A stretch of DNA of 64,000 nucleotides from CAZGBT01 sp964524025 (lineage in GTDB: Archaea; Aenigmatarchaeota; Aenigmatarchaeia; CG10238-14; EX4484-224), in contig CAZGBT010000002.1 of NCBI GenBank assembly GCA_964524025.1, positions 27,430 through 91,429 of the forward strand. The letters run 5' to 3'. Numbering within the stretch: the first letter of the stretch is position 1; each line of letters starts with the position of its first letter. The notes beneath the pieces are model-generated. The model made no database searches. It was given only the letters and a program-made list of their open reading frames with translations, and was not told the origin of the DNA. This document shows positions 1 through 7,840 of this stretch, piece by piece. The position numbers were made by a program, and so were the translations under genes.

Positions 1-301
1 TAGGGCCTCCAGCGATCGTTATCTGCGAAACGTTTGCCTTTTTAAGCTTTTCCAAGATCCAGAGAATAAGTGGTTTGCCTTTTACTTTATAAAGCGGTTT
101 GTAAGTATCCTTATAAAGCAACTTTTCTTTCTTTCCTCCTGCAAGTATAATAGCTTTGGATACTTTTTCTAGTTTTAAAGCCTCTCTAAGCAAAAATTCT
201 ACAACTTGCGATCTATTCCTAAACTTTATTCCATCTATTAAACTATCGACTTTTCTTAGAAGATCTTTTTCAATAGTAAGTGAAATTCTTTTTTTCCTCA
301 T
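1..301 (-). CDS. RHH domain fused to nucleotidyltransferase (partial, 3' end off window)
   Basis: An open frame starts at the ATG at 301-299 and runs off the left edge, giving 100 visible residues. Residues 1-45 look like a ribbon-helix-helix DNA-binding domain (MRKKRISLTIEKDLL, then NRSQVVEFLLREAL). At about residue 52 comes AIILAGGKKEKL, the N-terminal glycine-rich loop of MobA/sugar-1-phosphate nucleotidyltransferases, followed by YKPLYKVKGKPLILW, which resembles the KpLvpvkGkPll motif. The order is therefore a DNA-binding domain joined to an NTP-transferase domain. Which sugar or cofactor is activated cannot be judged from this fragment. The fusion suggests self-regulation or DNA-tethered sensing, which is inference. 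Confidence 0.75.
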   Translation of the reverse strand, partial: MRKKRISLTIEKDLLRKVDSLIDGIKFRNRSQVVEFLLREALKLEKVSKAIILAGGKKEKLLYKDTYKPLYKVKGKPLILWILEKLKKANVSQITIAGGP

Positions 302-341
302 CAGTTGAAAATTATGTAAGAAAAATTTAAATTAAGCCCTT

Positions 342-1067
342 TTAGTCTGACCAAAAAGTTAAAACCATAGATGCTATCTGTTCAAAAACATCTCCATAAT
401 ATGCCTGCATTAGCAATAAAATCAATGGATGTTGTATTAAATAAATTAAAAGAGATTTCCTCCCTAGGAGAGTTATTGGTCTTAAAATTTTTGGAATTTT
501 AAGGTCGAGATTTAGAGAATTACCTATTGCGATTCCTATTAACATAAACCCAAACCAGGGAAGAAGAGGATAATAGTCAAGCATGCAAATTTTGGGTTTA
601 AAGCCTAACCAGAATGCGTATTTGTTAGCAACACCAACATTTTGGATTGTTATACCCGTTAAAATTAGTGCAAAACCAGCAAGTAACGAAAGAACTCTGA
701 ATGCTGAAAAGAAACTCCCTAAAATAACCGCAATCCCGAAGAAGTGAAGTATCCCAAACCTTACATAACATCGAGTTGGAAGTGTTATAATGGTTATTAG
801 CAACCCTAGACAAAAGAATTTAATACCTCTCTTTACGCTCGCGACAAGCAATCTTTTGCCATATTTCCTCCTAGCCAATGTAAGCGAAATCCCAGAAATA
901 AAGATAAACATTCCACCTATAAACCTTGGAAAGAAATACCAAAATAGAGAATTCAAGCTTATCTTATTAAAGTAACTAAGGTCGAAAAATACATGATAGA
1001 TTAACATAAGGATAACAGCTACTCCCCTAAGGAAGTCAACAAATTCTAATCTCTTCCAAGCAGTCAT
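342..1067 (-). CDS. DUF1624/HGSNAT-like membrane acyltransferase
   Basis: The protein has 241 residues and several hydrophobic segments. The N-terminal FVDFLRGVAVILMLIYHVFFD matches the start of the heparan-alpha-glucosaminide N-acetyltransferase catalytic family (DUF1624), with the conserved Arg-Gly and a membrane His. A DYYPLLPWFGFMLIGI stretch and the C-terminal GRKSLLIYLIQHP motif also fit the family. It probably transfers acyl groups across the membrane to a glycan, but the substrate is unknown. It lies 35 bp downstream of the next gene on the same strand and could be its operon partner. The family call is good; the reaction is inferred from the family. Confidence 0.75.
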   Translation of the reverse strand: MTAWKRLEFVDFLRGVAVILMLIYHVFFDLSYFNKISLNSLFWYFFPRFIGGMFIFISGISLTLARRKYGKRLLVASVKRGIKFFCLGLLITIITLPTRCYVRFGILHFFGIAVILGSFFSAFRVLSLLAGFALILTGITIQNVGVANKYAFWLGFKPKICMLDYYPLLPWFGFMLIGIAIGNSLNLDLKIPKILRPITLLGRKSLLIYLIQHPLILLLMQAYYGDVFEQIASMVLTFWSD

Positions 1068-1102
1068 ATTAATTACCTACATGTTAATAATCAAGAAAAG
1101 AA

Positions 1103-1807
1103 CTAAAACGCATTCCATTTCAATTTAAGTATCAACTTTAATTTCCCGTCAGTAAGAATTGTCATTCCTGCGATTTTTAATCCACTAGCATATGGAGGCC
1201 AAAGATGTGTATCGAGAGTTTTCAAAATTACCATTCTCTCGCCAATTCTACGGTAAGAATAAAACCATAAATCTGGCCAGAAAATATCCAAGTTATTATA
1301 AACTCCTGGATTTATCATGGAATAATCAAACTTTTTATCTTTTAAACTTTCAGTAAATACATTAACCCTATAAAGCTTACCATCCTTATATACGTCATTA
1401 AAAACTGTATGAAGGTTTCCAGTCACGTAAGCCGATTGTAAAAGATGAACATCCCCTAATTCTGCTTCAAAACCTAGTATAAAAAATAGTACACCTTGAT
1501 ATCTGCAACACCCAGCTTTGTGTTTTAAGGCAAAACTTAAGGGGTGTTTTTCCATAACGATACTCTCCATCAATCTTTTTCTCTCCACATCCAAGCATGT
1601 AAACATGCCTTCATAAGCGTTTTCCATCGCATCTATGCAAAGCTGTTTAATGCTTTTTAATTTTTCTGAAAATGGTAAATTTCTACATCGCTGCGCTTTT
1701 TCTACTAGCTCATTTAGCTCTTCTGATTCGTCAACTAATACATCAAACGGCTCTATTCCGATGTATGTAGAAAGTTTTTCTATTCTTCTTGGCTTTAACC
1801 TTAGCAT
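1103..1807 (-). CDS. Hypothetical protein with transglutaminase-like Cys/His motifs
   Basis: The protein has 234 residues with no signal peptide or membrane segment. HKAGCCRYQGVLFFIL around residues 96-111 resembles the GxCxxxA helix that carries the nucleophilic Cys of transglutaminase/papain-like folds. NLHTVFNDVYKDGKLYRVNVF at about 131-151 resembles the H-x-W-x-E-v-y-.dg.W..vD strand pair, with His133. The usual Asp position appears as Asn149. A degenerate Cys-protease or amidase-like fold is therefore possible, but similarity is weak. Its start lies 9 bp beyond the stop of the TraB-like gene, so the two are probably co-transcribed. Confidence 0.45.
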   Translation of the reverse strand: MLRLKPRRIEKLSTYIGIEPFDVLVDESEELNELVEKAQRCRNLPFSEKLKSIKQLCIDAMENAYEGMFTCLDVERKRLMESIVMEKHPLSFALKHKAGCCRYQGVLFFILGFEAELGDVHLLQSAYVTGNLHTVFNDVYKDGKLYRVNVFTESLKDKKFDYSMINPGVYNNLDIFWPDLWFYSYRRIGERMVILKTLDTHLWPPYASGLKIAGMTILTDGKLKLILKLKWNAF

Positions 1808-1816
1808 GCTTAACTG

Positions 1817-2431
1817 CTAAATTATCGGTTTTAACTCCCCAACATATAAAAGCTCACTATTTGTTAAAAGATAAACTCCTATAGGTTCGTCCACTGGATA
1901 CTCCAGACTGAATCCTGCAGGTCTTCTTTTCTTGGCATATTCCTGTAATCGATAAAAGAGTATATTTGGGTGCGTAAGGTAGAAAGAAATACCATATAGG
2001 TGGTCTATACCAACAACAGCTAGAAGCCTTTCTCTTCTTTTCGCTAAAAACCATAAATTTCTTGCCATCCAGCAATCTCTAAAATCAAGGGTTGCATATT
2101 TAATACCGAGAACAGTATCCATATCCCACTCATCTTCTAGCAGACCTTCCAGCATAGCAGGTCCTATTTTATAAACTACTCTAATACCAATTTCAAACAG
2201 TTGTTGGATTCCCATTCCCGTAAAATCTTTTAGAGTTTTTTCATCTACCCCATATTCTCTACTACGATCCATTCTCCCTTCCACAGCAAGCTCATGAGTT
2301 TTGTATTTTCGTAAGGTTTTCTCTATACTGATAGTTCCATCGTGGTAGGTTCCTATAAGAACTATCTGGGTTATCCCCACTGTCAACTCTTTCACATATT
2401 TTTCCTCCGCCATCTCTCTTTTTTCATACAT
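1817..2431 (-). CDS. Small TraB/PrgY-like domain protein
   Basis: The protein has 204 residues. IVLIGTYHDGTISIEKTL followed by HELAVEGRMDR matches the first TraB signature (G-T-x-H near the N terminus, then an E-x-x-x-R strand). LLAVVGIDHLYGI at about residue 140 matches the second (vvG..H..Gi). TraB/Tiki proteins are metal-dependent hydrolase-like folds, and some degrade peptide signals. This one is shorter than most archaeal TraB proteins and lacks their C-terminal membrane helices. A TATA-like TTTTTTAAGC lies about 25 nt upstream of the chosen ATG, which supports that start and a leaderless mRNA. Confidence 0.55.
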   Translation of the reverse strand: MYEKREMAEEKYVKELTVGITQIVLIGTYHDGTISIEKTLRKYKTHELAVEGRMDRSREYGVDEKTLKDFTGMGIQQLFEIGIRVVYKIGPAMLEGLLEDEWDMDTVLGIKYATLDFRDCWMARNLWFLAKRRERLLAVVGIDHLYGISFYLTHPNILFYRLQEYAKKRRPAGFSLEYPVDEPIGVYLLTNSELLYVGELKPII

Positions 2432-2555
2432 ATTAGTTTTTGATTATAGCTTAAAAAATTATCACTAAGCAGTAAATAATTCATACGATAAGTAGTGAAA
2501 ACACAAGCCTAACTTGTAAAATAAAATATTTAATAAAAAATATATTTTTTAGTAA

Positions 2556-2926
2556 ACTTTAAATACTTTATTTTCCATATTTAACTATGCTAAAATTGTT
2601 AAAAGAAACGGAAATGAAAAATATCTACAAAAACTTAAATTTCTATATTCAAACTTCTGGAAAAGGTATATAGACTTATTTATAAGAGAAAATTCTCTTC
2701 ACTACGAGTGGAGTAGTGTTGTTGTAATAAAGAAATCGCATAAATTTAGCGTAAGATTCCTTAAACCAAAAAGGAACATAAGGGGGGGTTAAGGTATTGG
2801 ACTAGGAGGATTTATCAATACATGAGCTTAGCTACAATAAGAAAATTAATTGAATTTGGAGAAAATCTAAAAATTGAGAATTTTTGGGAAATTCCTTCAA
2901 ACTTTTTCTTGCTTAGAAATACCTAG
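2556..2926 (+). pseudogene. Possible decayed gene with a frameshift at a 7-G run
   Basis: The 2432-2978 gap holds no intact gene. An open frame from 2556 to the stop at 2790-2792 has no ATG, GTG or TTG start. It ends just after seven consecutive G at 2782-2788. Shifting the frame by one base in that run joins it to a frame that stays open to the stop at 2924-2926 (MSLATIRKLIEFGENLK and onward). This pattern suggests a broken gene or a sequencing homopolymer error. I recognise no family. A leaderless 28-residue frame at 2587-2673 is an alternative reading of the 5' part. Confidence 0.35.
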
Positions 2927-2978
2927 ACAGGTAATTACCAACAAATGTGACGAAAAATTAAGTTCTTATAGAATCTTC

Positions 2979-3590
2979 TTACCACTTGGTTCCCGCTATT
3001 TTTCTAAATAATTCTGCTATTTCTTCACTTAGATACTCAAGGATTGAAAATATTCCTTTTTCAGTGATTTTTTTAGTTTTGGAGGATGCTAAAACAACTA
3101 GTTGATTTGGAAATACTTCTAATTCCTCATGTAGCACATTGAAATTCCATTTCCTTACATAAGGTATTTTAATAGAACCACTCCTGTTACATATTAGAAC
3201 CATAGCTGAATTGCAACCTTTTCTTATAGCAAAGTCTCTAGCTTTGTATAGCTCTTTAATTTTTTCTCGTTCATATTTTTTCACTACAGATGCGTACACA
3301 TCCAGACCATCTTTAAATATATCATATCTAATCTTCTTCGGCAACGTGAAGTATTTTACTGCTTGTCTAAACACTTTTTTACCTTTTGGAGAAAGCTCAC
3401 TTCCTTTTCGTGTAGTAACCACAAGCTTTTTGTTAGAAAGTATTCTAAGAATGCTTCGGATGCTTCCCTCACCTACTTCAGCTAGTTTAGATAACTTTTG
3501 CCTTGCGATTTTACCTTTCTTACCTATTAAAAAGAAAATCCTAAGTATATCATACCTATCAAATTTTTTTAAGGTCTTAACTTTCTTCAT
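2979..3590 (-). CDS. Winged-helix transcriptional regulator, DUF4443-like
   Basis: The protein has 203 residues. Residues 10-75 form a winged helix: a helix-turn-helix with KIARQKLSKLAEVGEGSIRSILRIL and a wing with KKLVVTTRKGSELSPKGKK. The rest (about 95-203) resembles the archaeal DUF4443 domain, with a small mixed fold around GCNSAMVLICN and a C-terminal helix. It is transcribed divergently from nrdDG across a gap containing a perfect palindrome. A local regulator of ribonucleotide reduction, possibly autoregulated, is a reasonable inference. The ligand is unknown. Confidence 0.6.
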   Translation of the reverse strand: MKKVKTLKKFDRYDILRIFFLIGKKGKIARQKLSKLAEVGEGSIRSILRILSNKKLVVTTRKGSELSPKGKKVFRQAVKYFTLPKKIRYDIFKDGLDVYASVVKKYEREKIKELYKARDFAIRKGCNSAMVLICNRSGSIKIPYVRKWNFNVLHEELEVFPNQLVVLASSKTKKITEKGIFSILEYLSEEIAELFRKIAGTKW

Positions 3591-3701
3591 ATTTTTTAAT
3601 TTACTACTTTTTTTACTTTAGCAGAAGAGTTAAAAAGCAAAATATTGGTAAGATAAGACTTGGAGGCACTAAGGTCATAGCTTATTAGAAAATCGAACAT
3701 A

Positions 3702-3718
3702 TTGGATACGGTATCCAA
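3702..3718. promoter_or_regulatory. Operator-like 17-bp palindrome upstream of nrdD
   Basis: TTGGATAC-G-GTATCCAA is a perfect 8-bp inverted repeat with one central base. It ends 4 bp before the TATA-like TTTTAAAT at 3723-3730, so it sits over the BRE/upstream promoter region of nrdD. The position suits a repressor or activator. The divergent winged-helix protein is the obvious candidate ligand, but this is inference. Confidence 0.55.
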
Positions 3719-3722
3719 ATAC

Positions 3723-3730
3723 TTTTAAAT
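3723..3730 (+). promoter_or_regulatory. TATA-like box of nrdD
   Basis: TTTTAAAT is centred about 25 nt before the nrdD ATG at 3751. That spacing places transcription start at or next to the start codon, as in leaderless archaeal mRNAs. Confidence 0.5.
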
Positions 3731-3750
3731 GAGAAGATATAAACTGTCTT

Positions 3751-5838
3751 ATGCAAAAAATTGAAAAAATAAGAAAACGTGATGGCAGAATAGTTCCTTT
3801 CGATAAGAGAAAAATTGTAACGGCTGTTTTAAAGGCAATGAAAGCTGTTGGAGAAGGTAATAAAAAGGCTGCTGAAGCTATTGCGGACGAAGTTGTGAAT
3901 TCATTAAAAAAATCTGACAAAATTATCCCAACCGTAGAAGAGGTTCAAGACTTAGTAGAAGTAGCTCTTATGAAAAAAGGTTTCTACAAAGTTGCGAAAG
4001 CTTACATTCTTTACAGAGCCCTTCATGCTCAAATTAGGGAATTAGTAGATGGGTATTTGTACAAGAAGACATGGCTTGTGAAAGAAAACGCAAATATGAC
4101 TTTCTCCTTACAAGGATTAAATACTCATATATTCTCACAAGTTGTGCGAGAGTACTGGCTTCACAGGATCTACTTAAAACGGAACCCTAAAATAGCAAAA
4201 GCCCACATAAATGGTGATTTCCACATACACAATCTTCAGATCCTCGGTCCATATTGTGTTGGCTGGGATCTATGTGATTTGCTATTAACTGGATTTACTG
4301 GAGTAAGAGGAAAAATTACATCTAAGCCGGCAAAACATTTTAGGGTTGCCTTATTGCAAGCTGTCAACTTTCTCTATACTTTGCAAGGAGAGGCCGCTGG
4401 TGCACAAGCTTTCTCGAATTTCGATACTCTTCTTGCTCCTTTCATAAGATACGATAAGTTAAGCTATAAGGAGGTAAAGCAAGCTTTACAGGAATTTATG
4501 TTCAACATGAATATTCCTACGAGAGTTGGGTTTCAGACACCCTTCACAAACATAACACTAGATTTAAAGGTACCAAGTTTCATGAAAAACGAACCTGTGA
4601 TTATTGGAGGCAAAATTATGAATGAAGCGTACGGAGATTTCCAAGAAGAGATGAACATTTTTAACAAAGCACTAGCCGAAGTTATGCTTGAGGGAGATGG
4701 TATAGGAAGGGTGTTTACCTTTCCAATTCCTACTATTAATATAACGAGAGATTTTGATTGGGAAAGTGAAGTTACAAAAAAGGTTTTTGAAACCTCGGCA
4801 AAATATGGAATTCCATATTTCGCCAATTTCGTTAATTCTGATATGAAACCTGAAGATGTAAGAAGTATGTGTTGCAGGCTTAGAATTGATAAAAGAGAGC
4901 TAAAGAAAAGAGGTGGAGGACTTTTTGGAGCAAATCCTCTAACAGGATCCATAGGTGTAGTTACTATTAATATGCCAAGGATAGGTTACTTATCGAAAGA
5001 TGAAGATGATTTTTTCGAAAGGTTAAGCAAACTCATGGAGTTGGCGAAAGAATCTTTGGAAATTAAGAGAAGAGTACTGGAAGAATTTACTGAAAAAGGT
5101 CTCTACCCTTACTCAAAGTTCTATTTGAGAAATGTAAAGCAAGCTTTCGGTGAGTATTGGAAAAATCATTTCAGTACTATTGGTTTAATTGGAATGAATG
5201 AGGCTTGCTTAAACTTTTTGGGTTGCAGCATAGGTGAAAAAGAAGGGCATAAGTTTGCAATAAAAGTTTTGGATTTCATGCGTAGTAAACTGATTGAATT
5301 CCAAGAAGAAACAGGGAACATGTACAATCTAGAAGCTACTCCTGCAGAAGGAGCAAGTCATAGACTTGCAAGAATAGATAAAAGCAAATATCCTGATATA
5401 ATAGTAGCAAACGAAAAAGATGTAAGAGAAAGAAAAGCCGCTCCTTACTACACAAATTCCACTTGGCTTCCAGTCTACTATACAGACGACCTGTGGGAAT
5501 TGTTAAGACACCAAGAACCTCTTCAAACGAGATATACCGGCGGAACCGTTGTGCATATTTGGTTGGGAGAAAGAGTAACAGCAGAAGGAGTAATGGCTTT
5601 GGTAAGAAAAATATTTGAAAACTTTAGATTGCCCTATATTAGCATCACTCCAACTTTCAGCATTTGCCCTGCTCATGGTTACATAGCTGGAGAGTGCCAA
5701 AAGTGCCCAGTTTGTGGAAAGAAAACTGAAGTTTACTCAAGGGTTGTCGGTTATTTGAGACCTATAGACCAATGGAATCCTGGGAAGCAAGCAGAGTTTA
5801 AGCAAAGAAGAATGTTTGATAGAGTATTTACAAGTTAA
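3751..5838 (+). CDS. nrdD: Anaerobic ribonucleoside-triphosphate reductase
   Basis: The protein has 695 residues, typical of class III reductases, which make deoxyribonucleotides with a glycyl radical. Residues 1-95 are an ATP-cone allosteric domain (IEKIRKRDGRIVPFDKRKI). The body carries the family motif GDFHIHNLQILGPYCVGWDL. Near the C terminus a zinc ribbon (CPAHGY, then CQKCPVC) precedes the glycyl-radical site RVVGYLRPIDQWNPGK, with the radical Gly at residue 667. The enzyme needs anoxic conditions. The stop codon is followed immediately by nrdG with no gap. A palindrome and TATA box lie upstream. Confidence 0.97.
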   Translation: MQKIEKIRKRDGRIVPFDKRKIVTAVLKAMKAVGEGNKKAAEAIADEVVNSLKKSDKIIPTVEEVQDLVEVALMKKGFYKVAKAYILYRALHAQIRELVDGYLYKKTWLVKENANMTFSLQGLNTHIFSQVVREYWLHRIYLKRNPKIAKAHINGDFHIHNLQILGPYCVGWDLCDLLLTGFTGVRGKITSKPAKHFRVALLQAVNFLYTLQGEAAGAQAFSNFDTLLAPFIRYDKLSYKEVKQALQEFMFNMNIPTRVGFQTPFTNITLDLKVPSFMKNEPVIIGGKIMNEAYGDFQEEMNIFNKALAEVMLEGDGIGRVFTFPIPTINITRDFDWESEVTKKVFETSAKYGIPYFANFVNSDMKPEDVRSMCCRLRIDKRELKKRGGGLFGANPLTGSIGVVTINMPRIGYLSKDEDDFFERLSKLMELAKESLEIKRRVLEEFTEKGLYPYSKFYLRNVKQAFGEYWKNHFSTIGLIGMNEACLNFLGCSIGEKEGHKFAIKVLDFMRSKLIEFQEETGNMYNLEATPAEGASHRLARIDKSKYPDIIVANEKDVRERKAAPYYTNSTWLPVYYTDDLWELLRHQEPLQTRYTGGTVVHIWLGERVTAEGVMALVRKIFENFRLPYISITPTFSICPAHGYIAGECQKCPVCGKKTEVYSRVVGYLRPIDQWNPGKQAEFKQRRMFDRVFTS

Positions 5839-6546
5839 ATGAAGATTGGTGGATTTCAAAAATTAAGCTTAATAGAATATCCAGGTAAAATTTCTTGCAT
5901 AGTATTCACCATTGGCTGTAATTTTAGGTGCCCTTACTGTTATGTGCCCCAGCTTGTTCTTCCAGAGAAGGTAAAAGAATTAAGAGAAATACCGGTAGAT
6001 AAAATCTTTTCTTTTCTCCAAAAGAACAAAGGCTTGAACGAAGCAGTTGTTATAACTGGTGGGGAGCCTACACTTCAACAAAACCTTCCGGAATTCATAA
6101 AAAAAGTTAAAGCTATGGGCTATTCGGTTGCCCTCGAAACAAACGGAACAAATTTTGAAATGCTGAAAGATTTGATAGAGAAGAAGCTAGTAGATTACGT
6201 AGAACTAGACATTAAAAATAGATTGGATGATTTCGAAAAATATAACTTAACTGTTGGTGGTGTTTTGACCGAAGAAATGTTTGAAAACGTTAAAAAATCT
6301 GTTAAATTTTTGTTAAAAGGAAAAGTAGCTTACGAATTTAGAACAACAGTAGTAAAAGAATTCCATACGATGCAAGACATAATCGAAATTGCTAAAGCTA
6401 TCAGTGGTGCTGAAATATACTATTTACAGAATTTTAAAACTAACGTAGAAGTAGTTGGGGGTAGGAAGTTTACTCCTATGGATGAAGAAGTATTAAGAAG
6501 AATCGTTAAGAGGATAAGCAAGTTTGTAAGAGTTGTGAGAAGGTAA
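5839..6546 (+). CDS. nrdG: Anaerobic RNR activating protein (radical SAM)
   Basis: The protein has 235 residues and is a radical SAM enzyme with the cluster motif C27-x3-C31-x2-C34 (GCNFRCPYCY). The GGEPT motif for SAM binding is near residue 75. It begins MKIGGFQKLSLIEYPGK, typical of the archaeal NrdG/pflA-like branch (COG1180). It installs the glycyl radical on NrdD. Its ATG follows directly on the nrdD stop, so the two are certainly one transcript. This branch also activates other glycyl-radical enzymes, but the neighbour settles the role. Confidence 0.93.
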   Translation: MKIGGFQKLSLIEYPGKISCIVFTIGCNFRCPYCYVPQLVLPEKVKELREIPVDKIFSFLQKNKGLNEAVVITGGEPTLQQNLPEFIKKVKAMGYSVALETNGTNFEMLKDLIEKKLVDYVELDIKNRLDDFEKYNLTVGGVLTEEMFENVKKSVKFLLKGKVAYEFRTTVVKEFHTMQDIIEIAKAISGAEIYYLQNFKTNVEVVGGRKFTPMDEEVLRRIVKRISKFVRVVRR

Positions 6547-6568
6547 TTTGTATATTTAACCAAACCCA

Positions 6569-6709
6569 CGCCGGGGGTGGGATTTGAACCCACACGGGCT
6601 TAACGCCCACCGGCTTTCTCTGAATCAAGAGCGTTCATCACTTTTCTGATACCTCTGGGTTCTTCATCGCTCGAGGCCGGCCCGTTGAACCTGGTTCCGG
6701 CACCCCGGC
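6569..6709 (-). tRNA. tRNA-Ser(CGA) with intron
   Basis: Exon 1 is 6709-6670 and exon 2 is 6615-6569. The acceptor pairs GCCGGGG with CCCCGGC and the discriminator is G73, as expected for serine. The anticodon stem is CCGGC/GCCGG and the spliced loop CTCGAGA gives anticodon CGA. The long variable arm (GGGC-GTTA-GCCC type) is class II. The T arm is GTGGG-TTCAAAT-CCCAC. CCA is not encoded. The 54-nt intron sits at the canonical 37/38 position. The 5' exon overlaps the end of the Dph6-like gene. Confidence 0.9.
6616..6669 (-). other. tRNA-Ser intron (54 nt)
   Basis: The intron lies between G37 and A38. A three-base bulge AA^A next to exon stem GCCGG, and CTC of the anticodon loop pairing with GAG near the intron 3' end, resemble a relaxed bulge-helix-bulge for the archaeal splicing endonuclease. 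Within it are box-C-like GCGATGA and GTGATGA elements alternating with CAGA, discussed as a finding. The TGA stop of the neighbouring protein gene lies in its first bases. Confidence 0.75.
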
Positions 6710-7386
6710 TTCTCAATTATATCAAATCTTTTGATTTTAATAAACCCAGAATTAGTTTTGCTATCCCAAATTTTTTCTATTTCCCTTAAAACTATTCTTC
6801 CACTAAAAATAGGGCAATCAAGTACGAGAGTTTCGTACTCGCCTCCTTCTCCAGCTATATCTACACCAAATTTTTTTGAAAGATAAAGCAACTCATTGAT
6901 CGTATTCCAATCTAATTTCCTACCGAGCCACTCTTTATTAAAACCGTCTGAAGCGACACCTGTTACGATAATTTCAAAACCTTCTTCTATCTGCTTTAAA
7001 AGGGTTTCATATCTGTCTTTTTTCCATAATGGAGTTATTAGTTTTAAATCGTACTCATCACAAACAGTCTTAATCCTTTTCTTTTGAAAATTACTTGCTA
7101 TTACACCACAAATTATCGCATCTACTTTATCTTTTACTTTTCTTATCAATCTTTCTAAATCTTTTCTTTCTTCTTCCCCTAACCTTCTCCCTTTTAGCCT
7201 AACTTGTTTAATACCCATTAGCTTTGCCTGTATTTTTGTTAATTCTATGCAAGGATGATGAAAGTACCAAGATCCTTCTCTCGGGAAAACTGTCAAAAGG
7301 AATTTAATATTCAAACCTCTTTTTAAAGCTAAATAAACTGCATAGGTCGAATCCTTACCCCCACTAAATAAAGCTGCTACATCCAT
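6664..7386 (-). CDS. Dph6-like diphthine-ammonia ligase (ATP-PPase, DUF71)
   Basis: The protein has 240 residues. An N-type ATP pyrophosphatase loop SGGKDS is at residues 8-13. The family motif GEGGEYETLVLDCP is near residue 193, and GVASDGF is in between. This is the Dph6/DUF71 family, which amidates diphthine on elongation factor 2, though related members have other roles. The last 16 or so residues (KPGCRNQVQRAGLER) are encoded by the 5' exon of tRNA-Ser, and the stop lies in the tRNA intron. It starts 9 bp from the divergent YjbQ gene. Confidence 0.85.
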   Translation of the reverse strand: MDVAALFSGGKDSTYAVYLALKRGLNIKFLLTVFPREGSWYFHHPCIELTKIQAKLMGIKQVRLKGRRLGEEERKDLERLIRKVKDKVDAIICGVIASNFQKKRIKTVCDEYDLKLITPLWKKDRYETLLKQIEEGFEIIVTGVASDGFNKEWLGRKLDWNTINELLYLSKKFGVDIAGEGGEYETLVLDCPIFSGRIVLREIEKIWDSKTNSGFIKIKRFDIIEKPGCRNQVQRAGLER

Positions 7387-7395
7387 ATCTATTTT

Positions 7396-7809
7396 ATGAA
7401 AGTCTATCAGGAAATAGTTAAGATAAAAACTAAGAGAATTTACGATAGAATTAAATTAACAGAAAAACTCCAAGAAATAGTAAGAAGGTCAAAAATAAAA
7501 AACGGTATGCTTTTTGCAAATGCTTTGCATAATACTGCTTGCATTTTAATCCAAGAAGACGATGAAACCATTTTTAAAGATTTAGAAAAAGTCCTAGAAA
7601 GAATAGCCCCGCTTAAAGAAAAATATGAGCATGATTATGAAGGTAACGAAAATGCTACGGCCCACCAAAAATCGATGATACTTAAAACATTTTTTACAGT
7701 TCCTGTAATTGATGGAAAACTGATTAAGGGAACTTGGCAGGACTTTTGGTTTTTAGAGTTGTTTGAAGCAAGAGAGAGGAAAATAGTAGTAACCGTAATA
7801 GGAGAATAG
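7396..7809 (+). CDS. YjbQ/UPF0047 family protein
   Basis: The protein has 137 residues, the usual length. It carries the family motifs HNTACILIQED, NATAHQKSMIL and GTWQDFWFLELFEARERKIVVTVIGE. The conserved His and Glu residues form a metal site. Bacterial members have weak thiamine-phosphate synthase activity, but the true function is uncertain. It lies head to head with the Dph6-like gene across 9 bp, so its promoter must lie inside that gene. Confidence 0.9.
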   Translation: MKVYQEIVKIKTKRIYDRIKLTEKLQEIVRRSKIKNGMLFANALHNTACILIQEDDETIFKDLEKVLERIAPLKEKYEHDYEGNENATAHQKSMILKTFFTVPVIDGKLIKGTWQDFWFLELFEARERKIVVTVIGE

Positions 7810-7840
7810 GATTTTAAAGAAAACGATAATCATTAATTTG

